Source: CAMPJM01 sp964440915 (lineage in GTDB: Bacteria > Bacteroidota > Bacteroidia > Cytophagales > Cyclobacteriaceae). Taken from it: 64,000 nucleotides of DNA. The stretch is taken from assembly GCA_964440915.1 (NCBI GenBank), contig CAYTTV010000019.1:1-64000 (forward strand), read 5' to 3'. Below, piece after piece: positions 8,503 to 16,911 of the stretch; positions within the stretch are counted from its first letter, which is position 1, and every line of letters starts with the position of its first letter. The position numbers were made by a program, and so were the translations under genes. Under the pieces are notes generated by a model. The model did not search any database and was not told where the DNA came from. It worked only from the letters and a program-made list of their open reading frames with translations.

Positions 8503-9498
8503 TTATCCAAAAAGCTTATGCTTTTCCGCTTCTTCAAAAAGGCTTATTTTATTGATGGGGACCACACCTATAAACTCGCAAACAAGTCCACCGCCTAGGT
8601 TAGAGAGGGCCGCCACCAGTTTTGGAGACAAGCGTAGTGCCATGCTCAATGCCGCAATACTGATAACTGTATCTCCTGCTCCCGACACATCTGATATAGT
8701 ACGGACGTGGGCAGGTATATGGTGCTGCTCCGTTTCACAAGCCATATATACACCTCGCTCTGAGAGTGTAATCAATGCGTTTTTAATGCCAATTTTAGCT
8801 TTCAGCAAGGAAACAGCATCCTTTAGCTGATTAATGTCCTTTACATCAAAGTCGATCTTTAAGCCTTCCTTTAGTTCCTTCAAATTAGGTTTAAACAAAG
8901 TCACGCCATGATAGTCGAGGAAATTTCGCTTCTTAGGGTCTACTACTGTTGGAATGTCAAGCGCATTGGCCATTGTTACGACTTCTTGAATTACATTAGG
9001 GGTAATGGCGCCCTTATCATAGTCTTCAAAAACAATAACATCAACCGTTGGCAATAGGATCTTGATACGCGCTAATAGGGCTGTTTCCTCTTCGTGGTTT
9101 ATTGGAGTATTAACTTCAGAGTCTACCCGCAATAAATGGTGGGCACTCGACATCACCCTTTGCTTTTCTGTAGTAATCCTATGCTTGCTTTGAATGATGC
9201 CTTCAGCTGTAATGTTTTGGTCTTCCAATAACTGCTTAAAAATAAGTCCGTCTACATCATCTCCTATTACTGAGCATAATAGTGGCGTGGCACCTAAAGC
9301 TTGTACATTCAATGCTACATTGGCTGCACCACCCAGACGCTTTTCTTTGTGGCTTACAGTCACTACGGGCACAGGAGCTTCGGGTGAAATCCTTTCAACT
9401 TTCCCATATACATAAGAATCGATCATCACATCTCCTATGACAAGTACCTTCAATGCATCGAACGCATTGAAAACCTCCTCTAAAGATTTAACTTTCAT
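8503..9498 (-). CDS. rfaE1: PfkB-family kinase, D-glycero-beta-D-manno-heptose-7-phosphate kinase type
   Basis: Phosphorylates heptose 7-phosphate at C1 on the way to ADP-heptose for lipopolysaccharide core; in E. coli this is the N-terminal half of HldE. The sequence shows VLVIGDVMIDSYVYGKVERI, the substrate stretch SPEAPVPVV, the LGGAANVALN motif, and the ribokinase-family signature DVSGAGDTVISI with the catalytic Asp near the C-terminus. The nucleotidyltransferase half is absent, so this is the stand-alone kinase. An upstream ATG at 9582 would add 28 unrelated residues and run through the terminator hairpin at 9555-9580, so I chose the ATG at 9498 (331 residues). Confidence 0.87.
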   Translation of the reverse strand: MKVKSLEEVFNAFDALKVLVIGDVMIDSYVYGKVERISPEAPVPVVTVSHKEKRLGGAANVALNVQALGATPLLCSVIGDDVDGLIFKQLLEDQNITAEGIIQSKHRITTEKQRVMSSAHHLLRVDSEVNTPINHEEETALLARIKILLPTVDVIVFEDYDKGAITPNVIQEVVTMANALDIPTVVDPKKRNFLDYHGVTLFKPNLKELKEGLKIDFDVKDINQLKDAVSLLKAKIGIKNALITLSERGVYMACETEQHHIPAHVRTISDVSGAGDTVISIAALSMALRLSPKLVAALSNLGGGLVCEFIGVVPINKISLFEEAEKHKLFG

Positions 9499-9548
9499 TG
9501 ATTTACACCTATTTAATGTGTGCCTAGCACGCAGATAAGACGGGTATG

Positions 9549-9580
9549 AAAAAAGGCACTTGCGGTAGTTCGCAAGTGCC
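9549..9580 (-). terminator. intrinsic terminator of the aminotransferase gene
   Basis: Perfect 10-bp stem GGCACTTGCG (9555-9564) / CGCAAGTGCC (9571-9580) with a 6-nt loop, followed on the minus strand by six T residues (A run at 9549-9554). It lies 12 nt after the aminotransferase stop codon and is the clearest rho-independent terminator in the window. Confidence 0.88.
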
Positions 9581-9591
9581 ATGTTTTTTAG

Positions 9592-10803
9592 TTATTTTAA
9601 TTTCGACAAGGCTTCTTTGATCCTTGCGAGTGCTTCTTTTAAATTTTCTTCTGAAGCCGCATAAGACAGTCTTATACAATTTGGAGCTCCAAATGCCCCT
9701 CCAGTTACCAAAGAGACTTGTGCTTTTTCAAGTATATAAAGGCAAAGATCGTCTGCATTGTTAATCACATGATTGTCATGAGATTTTCCAAAGTAGGCAC
9801 TTACGTCTGGGAAGAAATAAAATGCTCCCTCTGGTTCGTTGGTTTTAAGGCCTGGAATTTCCCGCAGCAATCCTAGTACAAGGTCTTTCCTAGCGGCATA
9901 GGCTTTGGCCATTTCGTGTGTTGGTGCTAGGTCTTCGGTAATTGCTGCCAAAGCTGCACGTTGTGCAATAGAGGTTATGCCAGAAGTAAACTGCCCTTGG
10001 ATTTTTTCACAAGCCTTGGCAATAAAAACAGGCGCTGCGATATAGCCCACCCTCCATCCAGTCATGGCATATCCTTTAGAGAAGCCATTTACGGTAATTA
10101 CTTGATCATAAATTGCTGGAATTGACGCAAGGCTGAAATGCTCACCAACATAGTTGATGTATTCATATATTTCATCTGCTACCGCATATATTTGTTTGTT
10201 TTTAGCCAACACAGCACCAATGGCCTCTAGCTCTTGTCGCGAAAACACAGCCCCCGTTGGGTTGCATGGAGAAGAGAATATAATGGCTTTAGTTTTATCG
10301 GTAATAGCGGCTTCTAATTGGGCTGCTGTAGCCTTAAAGTTGTTTTCGATACCTCCTTCAATATAAACCGGAACGCCCTCTGCCAATTTGATGATTTCGG
10401 CATAGCTCACCCAATATGGAGAGAAAACAATTACTTCGTCGCCTGGATTTAAGAGACAAAGCATAATATTGGCAATGGAGTGCTTTGCACCTGCTGAAAC
10501 TACAATGTTTTCAGCTTTGCAGGGAATATTGTTGTCTCTGTTCAGCTTTTGTGCGATTGCAGTGCGCAACTCTGGATAGCCCGCTACAGGTGGATAGGCA
10601 AAAAAGGAGCCTGTATCTATGGCCTTTTTAGCAGCCTCGCATATATGTTTAGGAGTTTTGAAGTCTGGCTCACCAAGGCTTAGGCTTATAATGTCTATTC
10701 CTTGAGCTTTGAACTCACGAGCCTTTTGTGCCATAGCTAAAGTGGCGGACTCTTCGAGATTGTTAATTCGGTCTGATAAAGGGTTTGTCGTTGTAATAGC
10801 CAT
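9592..10803 (-). CDS. class I/II pyridoxal-phosphate aminotransferase (aspartate aminotransferase type)
   Basis: PLP enzyme that moves an amino group between an amino acid and a 2-oxo acid; closest in look to the prephenate/aspartate aminotransferases (AspC subgroup I-gamma). It has 403 residues. Visible landmarks are the Asn in SSPCNPTGAVFS that contacts PLP, the Asp/Tyr in AVADEIYEYI, the Schiff-base Lys in NGFSKGYAMTGWRVGY, and the carboxylate-binding Arg near the C-terminus in CIRLSYAAS. The gene is separate from its neighbours and ends in its own terminator. Substrate specificity cannot be fixed from sequence. Confidence 0.9.
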   Translation of the reverse strand: MAITTTNPLSDRINNLEESATLAMAQKAREFKAQGIDIISLSLGEPDFKTPKHICEAAKKAIDTGSFFAYPPVAGYPELRTAIAQKLNRDNNIPCKAENIVVSAGAKHSIANIMLCLLNPGDEVIVFSPYWVSYAEIIKLAEGVPVYIEGGIENNFKATAAQLEAAITDKTKAIIFSSPCNPTGAVFSRQELEAIGAVLAKNKQIYAVADEIYEYINYVGEHFSLASIPAIYDQVITVNGFSKGYAMTGWRVGYIAAPVFIAKACEKIQGQFTSGITSIAQRAALAAITEDLAPTHEMAKAYAARKDLVLGLLREIPGLKTNEPEGAFYFFPDVSAYFGKSHDNHVINNADDLCLYILEKAQVSLVTGGAFGAPNCIRLSYAASEENLKEALARIKEALSKLK

Positions 10804-10957
10804 AATTTTGATTTTGAACAGGCCAAAATTAATTATTTAAGGCATTAGTTGCTAATCATAGCCGCTATTTTAAAACGCAAAAGCAATATTTTGTATTAGC
10901 CGCTACTCTAATGGGTGAAAGGGACGAACTGTGGACCAATTGTCCGAAAAATATTAG

Positions 10958-11569
10958 TTAGTATTCGTATGCTGTTCTTCTGAGGATACTCCTCCCTAGA
11001 GTAACTTCATCGGTATATTCCAACTCGCCTCCCACAGGCACCCCTCTTGCAATAGTAGTGATTTTCACGGGGTAGGCTTTTAGCTTCTTCGTTATATAAA
11101 ATGCGGTAGTGTCCCCTTCCATTGTGCCACTCAGGGCCATGATTATTTCTTGAACCTTTCCCTCTTCTTGTGTCACTCGGGTCACAAGGCTTTCGATGTT
11201 AAGATCTGTAGGGCCTATTCCTTCTATAGGGGAAATCACCCCTCCCAGGATATGGTAAGTGCCAGTATATTGGGCTGTGTTCTCAATAGCCATCACATCA
11301 GGGATATCTTCCACCACACATATTGTAGAATGATCACGTTGTGACGAGGCGCACACAGCACATATTTTAGTGTCGGTTATATGATGGCATATTTCACAGT
11401 ATTGGATTTTGGTGCGGAGGTTCACCAAAGCCTCTCCTAAAGCCAAAGTGCTTTCCTTTTCTTCCTTCAAGAGGAAAAGCACCAACCGTAACGCTGTCTT
11501 TTTTCCTATGCCGGGCAGTTTAGAAATTTCATTAACAGCCTCTTCTATCAACTTTGAGGAAAATTGCAT
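10958..11569 (-). CDS. recR: recombination mediator protein RecR
   Basis: RecR acts with RecO/RecF to load RecA at single-strand gaps. The 203-residue protein has the expected order: a helix-hairpin-helix (KLPGIGKKTALRLVLFLL, about 18-35), a four-Cys zinc motif (CEICHHITDTKICAVC, about 58-73) and a Toprim domain starting at TICVVEDIPDVMAIE. The C-terminus has GGELEYTDEVTLGRSIL, a RecR hallmark. The gene follows clpS on the same strand, with a 130-nt gap that contains a hairpin. Confidence 0.96.
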   Translation of the reverse strand: MQFSSKLIEEAVNEISKLPGIGKKTALRLVLFLLKEEKESTLALGEALVNLRTKIQYCEICHHITDTKICAVCASSQRDHSTICVVEDIPDVMAIENTAQYTGTYHILGGVISPIEGIGPTDLNIESLVTRVTQEEGKVQEIIMALSGTMEGDTTAFYITKKLKAYPVKITTIARGVPVGGELEYTDEVTLGRSILRRTAYEY

Positions 11570-11627
11570 GGGGGATCTACCTGAATATATAAATGGGTAT
11601 TTGCTTATAACTTACAACTGGGGATTT

Positions 11628-11654
11628 GCCAAGGAGAGGATCTCCACCTTTGGC
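11628..11654. other. hairpin between clpS and recR
   Basis: Two stacked arm pairs, GCCAA/TTGGC outside and GGAGA/TCTCC inside, with a 3-nt loop (GGA) and a short internal bulge. There is no T run on either side, so it is not a standard terminator. It could be a processing or attenuating structure between two same-strand genes. Confidence 0.35.
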
Positions 11655-11699
11655 ACAATATTGCCAAGGCCCTTGATGATGCCAAGAAAGCCTTTTCAT

Positions 11700-11981
11700 T
11701 TATGTTAACTTAGCGGTTATGCCTACTTCACAAATAGCCTCCTTCATAGGTTTAAGTTCGTGCAAAGTGCCTTTCTTAACGGCACACTTTCCTTTGTAAT
11801 GAATGATATAGGTACACTGTTCGGCCTGCTCCTGAGAATGCCTGCATACCCTGATAAGGGTATTGATTACATGGTCAAACGTATTGTAATCGTCATTATA
11901 TATTATCAAATCTTTGATATCTGTCGAACCTACACCCTCCTGGACTTCCGTCAATACTTCTTCTTGATACATACAGTTCAT
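11700..11981 (-). CDS. clpS: ATP-dependent Clp protease adaptor protein ClpS
   Basis: ClpS binds the N-terminal domain of ClpA or ClpC and delivers N-degron substrates. The 93-residue protein has the ClpS core: IIYNDDYNTFDHVINTLIRVC (the DD..T substrate-pocket loop) and the helix containing CTYIIHYKGKCAVKKGTL. The usual Asn-Asp of E. coli is kept as NDD. The divergent neighbour is a symporter gene. Length and motif order match the family. Confidence 0.9.
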   Translation of the reverse strand: MNCMYQEEVLTEVQEGVGSTDIKDLIIYNDDYNTFDHVINTLIRVCRHSQEQAEQCTYIIHYKGKCAVKKGTLHELKPMKEAICEVGITAKLT

Positions 11982-12050
11982 TGTTTTGATGGTTATTTAG
12001 CAAATGTAAAAAAAAATACTCACTTTCGCTTATCCTATAAACAGTAACAC

Positions 12051-13505
12051 ATGACACCAAGTTTAGTTCTTTTTATCCTTGCTGCATATTTTGGCCTGTT
12101 GTTGGTAATTGCTCATTTCACTTCAAAAGAGGCCTCCAATCAAACTTTTTTCACAGCCGACAGAAAGTCTCCATGGTTTTTGGTTGCCTTTGGCATGATC
12201 GGGGCATCCCTGTCAGGCGTCACCTTTATATCCGTTCCAGGGGAAGTGGGTAACTCCCAATTTGCCTATTTTCAGTTAGTGCTAGGTTATATTTTGGGCT
12301 ATAGTGTCATTGCCACTGTGCTTATGCCTCTTTACTACCGGTTGAATTTGGTATCGATTTACTCTTTTTTGGAACAACGCTTCGGCTTCTGGTCCTATAA
12401 AACTGGTGCTGTCTTTTTCTTGATTTCAAAAATCGTAGGAGCATCTTTTAGGCTTTTCTTAGCGGCAGGTGTCTTGCAAATTGCCGTTTTCAATTCCTGG
12501 AATGTGCCGTTTTGGGTGACAGTTTCTATTACCATTCTACTTATTTGGCTCTATACTTTTAGAGGGGGCATCAAAACAATTGTTTGGACCGATACCCTAC
12601 AAACAACTTTTATGATCGCAGCGGTAGTACTCAGTATCTTTATGATCAAAGTGGAACTGGACATGTCTTTTAGCGGTATGGTGGGTGCGATTAAAGAAAG
12701 TAGTTATTCTAAAATTTTCTTTTGGGATTGGCAAACCAACAATAACTTCTTCAAACAATTCTTTTCAGGTGCTTTCATAGCCATCGTAATGACGGGACTT
12801 GACCAGGATATGATGCAAAAAAACCTCACCTGTCGTTCTCTCAAAGATGCTCAGAAGAACATGTTTTCTTTTACGGCTGTATTAGTGGTGGTTAATTTTA
12901 TATTTCTTAGCCTTGGCGCCTTGCTGTTTATTTATGCTCAAGAAAAGGGAGTGGCGATCCCCGAAAGGACCGATGATTTATACCCCTTGTTGGCATTGAA
13001 TCATTTCTCCACATTGGTAGGTGTTTTATTTTTATTAGGGATTATTGCGGCGGCATATTCTAGTGCCGATTCGGCTCTCACAGGACTAACTACTTCATTT
13101 TGTGTAGACATCCTGAATTTTAAAGACCAAATAAATGGAACTAATAAGAAAACACGAATGGCTGTTCATATCGGGTTCAGCTTTGTATTACTATTGGCAA
13201 TATTAATATTCAATGCCTTCAACGACCGCAGCGTCATCACAGCGGTTTTTTTGGCTGCTGGCTATACTTATGGTCCTTTACTGGGATTGTATGCCTTTGG
13301 CATGTTCACCAAGCTGCAGGTCAAAGATAAATGGGTGCCCTTGATATGCATCATGTCACCTGCACTATCCTATTGGATCAATCTTAATTCCGAAGAACTG
13401 CTAGGGGGATATAAGTTTGGGTTTGAAATCCTGATTGTTAATGGTCTGTTGACGTTCTTAGGACTTCTGCTGCTTACCAAGTGGAGGGAACCAGCAATAT
13501 CTTAA
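12051..13505 (+). CDS. sodium/solute symporter (SSS family)
   Basis: A 484-residue inner-membrane transporter with about 13 hydrophobic segments, as expected for the SSS (SLC5-like) fold. Sequence landmarks are the early FTADRKSPWFLVAFGMIGASLSG, where the kinked helix 1 lies, and ISKIVGASFRLFLAAG. The conserved GIIAAAYSSADSALTGLTT contains the sodium-site serines near residue 345. Substrate is not predictable: relatives carry sugars, amino acids, sialic acid or organic acids. The gene stands alone between divergent clpS and convergent ald. Confidence 0.85.
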   Translation: MTPSLVLFILAAYFGLLLVIAHFTSKEASNQTFFTADRKSPWFLVAFGMIGASLSGVTFISVPGEVGNSQFAYFQLVLGYILGYSVIATVLMPLYYRLNLVSIYSFLEQRFGFWSYKTGAVFFLISKIVGASFRLFLAAGVLQIAVFNSWNVPFWVTVSITILLIWLYTFRGGIKTIVWTDTLQTTFMIAAVVLSIFMIKVELDMSFSGMVGAIKESSYSKIFFWDWQTNNNFFKQFFSGAFIAIVMTGLDQDMMQKNLTCRSLKDAQKNMFSFTAVLVVVNFIFLSLGALLFIYAQEKGVAIPERTDDLYPLLALNHFSTLVGVLFLLGIIAAAYSSADSALTGLTTSFCVDILNFKDQINGTNKKTRMAVHIGFSFVLLLAILIFNAFNDRSVITAVFLAAGYTYGPLLGLYAFGMFTKLQVKDKWVPLICIMSPALSYWINLNSEELLGGYKFGFEILIVNGLLTFLGLLLLTKWREPAIS

Positions 13506-13540
13506 CCAAGCTTCGTTTTTTTTGCTTTTTAGGAGCATTG

Positions 13541-13563
13541 GTGGCAATCTTTAGGGTTGCCAC
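13541..13563. terminator. weak hairpin between the convergent symporter and ald genes
   Basis: Seven-bp stem GTGGCAA (13541-13547) / TTGCCAC (13557-13563) with a 9-nt loop, placed 36 nt after the symporter stop. Neither strand has a proper T tract after it, so termination activity is uncertain. Confidence 0.4.
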
Positions 13564-13631
13564 TGTATAGAAGATTACAGGAAAAGAGCGCATAGGTATG
13601 TATCTATCCGATTTGGAAATATTAGGTTAAT

Positions 13632-14858
13632 CTAAAATCTAGCCGCCAACAATAGATTCAGGTCTTTATATTTGAGGTTGAACTTATTGGCAATGCTAGC
13701 ATTGGTAAGGCTTCCTTTATAGGTATATACGCCTCTTGTGAACCACTTTGTCGTAAATATCATGTCTTCCACTCCCCCAACATTGGCAGTTTGCAATAGT
13801 ACCGGTGTGAAGATGTTGCTGATAGCAGTGGTAGCTGTTCGTGCTACACGGGAAGGAATATTAGGTACGCAATAATGGATGACGCCGTGTCGGCGGTAAG
13901 TAGGCTTTAGTTGCGTGGTCATTTCTGAGGTTTCAAAGCATCCTCCCTGGTCTATGCTCACATCTATTATAATGGAGTCTTCTTGCATTTCTGACACCAT
14001 CTCTTCTGTTACAATACACCTATTCCTTCCTTTTTCGGCTCGTATTGCTCCTATGACTACATCGGCATTCTTGAGAGAATGTTTCAACGTGACATTGTCT
14101 ATAGAGGATGTATACACTTGCTGGCCAAGGGCATGTTTGATTCGCCTTAATTTATAGATATGGTTGTCGAAAATTTGGATCTCGGCACCAAGGCCCAGAG
14201 CTGCACGGGCTGCATATTCGGCTACGGTTCCTGCCCCCAATATGACCACTTTGGTAGGTGGTACGCCTGTTATGCCACCCAATATCACCCCCTTGCCGTC
14301 ATTGGCCGAACTAAGATATTCTGCGGCTATAAGCATGACTGTGCTGCCAGCAATCTCACTCATGGCACGCACAACTGGCATTCCGCCTACTTTGTCCTCC
14401 AGTAGTTCAAAAGCAATTGCCGTCAGTTTTTTTCTGTTGAGGGCATGGATATATTCCTCTGTTTTGCTGCCCATCTGAAGGGCGGATATTAGTGTTCTGC
14501 CAGGCTTGAAATACTCAATCTCTTCAAAGGTGGGTGGCTCTACCTTTAAGACAATATCTGCCTCAAAGACCTCTTTGGCAGAATACACAATCTTTGCTCC
14601 CGCATCGCTATATTCCCTGTCACTATACTTAGAAGTCTTCCCTGCATTGTTTTCTACCCATACTTGGTGACCGTTGTTTACCAATAAAGCCACAGCCTCT
14701 GGGGTGAGTGCCACCCTGTTTTCGACCATTGCAATCTCTTTTGGGATGCCGATAAAAAGCGATTGGTTTTTAGACTTTTGCCTGAGCAAGGCTTCCTGCG
14801 GTTGAAGGCTGCTTTTCTTCGCCAATGCGGCTACCTCCGATTTAAACTGATTCCCCAT
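13632..14858 (-). CDS. ald: alanine dehydrogenase
   Basis: NAD-dependent interconversion of L-alanine and pyruvate plus ammonia. The 408-residue protein carries the AlaDH/PNT N-terminal domain (GIPKEIAMVENRVALTPEAV) and the catalytic Lys in ADIVLKVEPP. The NAD fold follows at KVVILGAGTVAEYAARAALGLGA. It has an N-terminal extension of about 35 residues before the conserved start, longer than typical AlaDH. The gene overlaps the end of tsaE by 17 bp, so porX, tsaE and ald probably form one transcript. A transhydrogenase alpha-like role is less likely because no PntB partner is near. Confidence 0.87.
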   Translation of the reverse strand: MGNQFKSEVAALAKKSSLQPQEALLRQKSKNQSLFIGIPKEIAMVENRVALTPEAVALLVNNGHQVWVENNAGKTSKYSDREYSDAGAKIVYSAKEVFEADIVLKVEPPTFEEIEYFKPGRTLISALQMGSKTEEYIHALNRKKLTAIAFELLEDKVGGMPVVRAMSEIAGSTVMLIAAEYLSSANDGKGVILGGITGVPPTKVVILGAGTVAEYAARAALGLGAEIQIFDNHIYKLRRIKHALGQQVYTSSIDNVTLKHSLKNADVVIGAIRAEKGRNRCIVTEEMVSEMQEDSIIIDVSIDQGGCFETSEMTTQLKPTYRRHGVIHYCVPNIPSRVARTATTAISNIFTPVLLQTANVGGVEDMIFTTKWFTRGVYTYKGSLTNASIANKFNLKYKDLNLLLAARF

Positions 14859-15297
14859 TTTTTACTATTGCTATACGTCTTGAATGATCTGGATTTACAT
14901 CAATATAAATGGACAAATGAATATCAGGAATGAGGTTAGGGATTTTGGAAGGCCATTCTATGAAACAAATATGGTCCGAGTAAAAATACTCCTCAACACC
15001 TATGTCCATAGCCTCAGTTTCATCTTTTATCCGGTAAAAATCAAAATGATAGAACGTGCTTCCATTTAGGCTTTCATACTCATTCACTAATGAAAAAGTT
15101 GGGCTTGTTACATTGTCCATCACTTTAAATTCGCTACACAACGCTTTGATCAAAGTTGTTTTTCCAGCCCCCATATCTCCTTCAAATAACCAAACTTTTA
15201 TGTCACCTGCTGCGGCTATAATTTGCTCGGCTACACCAGGCAGGTCAGCCAAGTGTTGACAAACAAGGACTTTTTGCGCTGAAACACCATCAAACAT
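14842..15297 (-). CDS. tsaE: tRNA threonylcarbamoyladenosine biosynthesis ATPase TsaE
   Basis: ATPase partner of TsaB/TsaD in making t6A37 on ANN-decoding tRNAs. The 151-residue protein has Walker A in FEGDMGAGKTTLIKAL (about 38-53), the switch stretch VTSPTFSLVNEYE, the FYHFDFYRI motif, and a Walker B-like CFIEWPSKIP. Length and order are typical. It overlaps porX by 8 bp upstream and ald by 17 bp downstream, a strong sign of translational coupling. Confidence 0.93.
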   Translation of the reverse strand: MFDGVSAQKVLVCQHLADLPGVAEQIIAAAGDIKVWLFEGDMGAGKTTLIKALCSEFKVMDNVTSPTFSLVNEYESLNGSTFYHFDFYRIKDETEAMDIGVEEYFYSDHICFIEWPSKIPNLIPDIHLSIYIDVNPDHSRRIAIVKNGESV

Positions 15298-16849
15298 TTT
15301 TCGAATTTAATGAAATAATTGGAATTATCATCTCCTCTAAAGAAATACCTCCGTGTTGGAAAGTGTCTTTGTAATAATTTACATAATAATTGAAATTGTT
15401 CGGATAGGCAAAGAAATAGTCTTCAATAGCAAAGGCGTAAGAACTGGAAACATTTACTTTAGGTAAGTGAAAAAGCTCAGGTTTCCTTACAGTAAGAACA
15501 TTTTTATCTTCATAACCCAGGTTTCGCCCCATTTTATATCGAAGGTTTGTATTGGTATTTCTGTCGCCAATGATCTTGAAAGGGCGCTTTACCCTAATGG
15601 TGCCATGGTCGGTAGTAATAAGGACCCTCGCACCTTTCTCCGAAAGCTTGCGCAAGGTTTCAAACAATGGGGAGTGCAAAAACCACGACCGCGTAATAGA
15701 GCGATAAGCAGATTCGTCAGGGGCAAGCTCCCGCACCATTTCCACATCTGTCCGGGCATGAGAAAGCATGTCTACAAAGTTGTAAACAACTACGTTCAGA
15801 TCATTATTGAGGAGATTGTTGAGGTTGTCCAGGTATTGTCGACCTTGCTGCGCTGTGATAATTTTGTGAAAGCTGGACTTTATATTCAAATTGCTCTTCT
15901 TATACTGGCGCAGTAAAAACTCCTCTTCATGTTTGTTTTTACCTTCTTCATCATCTTCGCCCACCCAAATATCGGGATGGAATTTGGCCATATCCAGTGG
16001 CAACATGCCTGAGAAGATAGCATTTCTGGCATAGGCAGTAGTAGTGGGGAGGATGGAATAATATTGCCCCTCTTCTTCTACAGTAAAATATTCCAAGATA
16101 ATAGGCTCCAGCACCTTCCATTGATCATATCGAAGGTTGTCGATCAATAGGAAAAATAAAGGGTTGTCTTCCTTTAGCTGAGGGAACACCTTTTTCCGCA
16201 TGAGCTGGTGAGATAGGAGGGGCTTCTCGATATTGGCATCGTTGAGCCAACTTTCATAGTTATTGATGATGAACTTGGCAAAGGTGGCGTTGGCTTCAGT
16301 TTTTTGCATTTCTAATACCTCCGCCATGCTCTTGTCTTCTGTTTCGTCTATTTCCAGCTCCCAATAGATCAGTTTTCTATAAATCTCTGTCCATTCATTA
16401 AAGTCCATGTCTTCGTTGAAGGCCATGCTTAGGTTTCGAAATTCCTGTTGATAAGACAAGTTTGTGCGTTCAGCCACTAGCCGCTTGTTTTCTAGTATCT
16501 TTTTTGCAGAAAGCAATATCTGGCTGGGATTCAACGGTTTGATTAAGTAGTCTGCTATTTTGGAGCCGATTGCCTCCTCCATAATATGCTCTTCTTCACT
16601 TTTCGTGATCATGACTACAGGTATATTTGGTTTGGAAGCCTTGATATAGGTAAGTGTTTCCAAACCTGTCATGCCTGGCATGTTCTCGTCCAAAAAAATG
16701 ATGTCGTAATGATTATGCTCGCACTTGTCTATTGCATCTGCTCCACTATTGACTTCTGTCACATCATATCCTTTTTGGTTCAGGAAAAGTATGTGTGGTT
16801 TAAGCAAGTCAATCTCGTCATCTGCCCACAAAATATTATATCTTTGCAT
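15290..16849 (-). CDS. porX: PorX-type response regulator with PglZ phosphatase domain
   Basis: In Bacteroidota, PorX acts with the PorY kinase to control type IX secretion and gliding genes, and its PglZ domain hydrolyses nucleotide or oligonucleotide phosphodiesters. The 519-residue protein has a receiver domain at 1-120 with acidic pocket Asp10/Asp11, phospho-acceptor Asp54 (FLDENMPG), Thr82 and Lys104. The alkaline-phosphatase-like C-terminal half includes LLIDNLRYDQW, the Thr-rich LPTTTAYARNAIFSG and ITTDHGT, which supply zinc ligands and nucleophile in the family. No PorY kinase is adjacent, as usual. The start overlaps nothing upstream. Confidence 0.92.
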   Translation of the reverse strand: MQRYNILWADDEIDLLKPHILFLNQKGYDVTEVNSGADAIDKCEHNHYDIIFLDENMPGMTGLETLTYIKASKPNIPVVMITKSEEEHIMEEAIGSKIADYLIKPLNPSQILLSAKKILENKRLVAERTNLSYQQEFRNLSMAFNEDMDFNEWTEIYRKLIYWELEIDETEDKSMAEVLEMQKTEANATFAKFIINNYESWLNDANIEKPLLSHQLMRKKVFPQLKEDNPLFFLLIDNLRYDQWKVLEPIILEYFTVEEEGQYYSILPTTTAYARNAIFSGMLPLDMAKFHPDIWVGEDDEEGKNKHEEEFLLRQYKKSNLNIKSSFHKIITAQQGRQYLDNLNNLLNNDLNVVVYNFVDMLSHARTDVEMVRELAPDESAYRSITRSWFLHSPLFETLRKLSEKGARVLITTDHGTIRVKRPFKIIGDRNTNTNLRYKMGRNLGYEDKNVLTVRKPELFHLPKVNVSSSYAFAIEDYFFAYPNNFNYYVNYYKDTFQHGGISLEEMIIPIISLNSKNV

Positions 16850-16911
16850 ATAGTAAAAAATTAAATATTGTCCAAGTTAAAGTATAAAGCCTTAAAGCCA
16901 TAGCGATCAAT

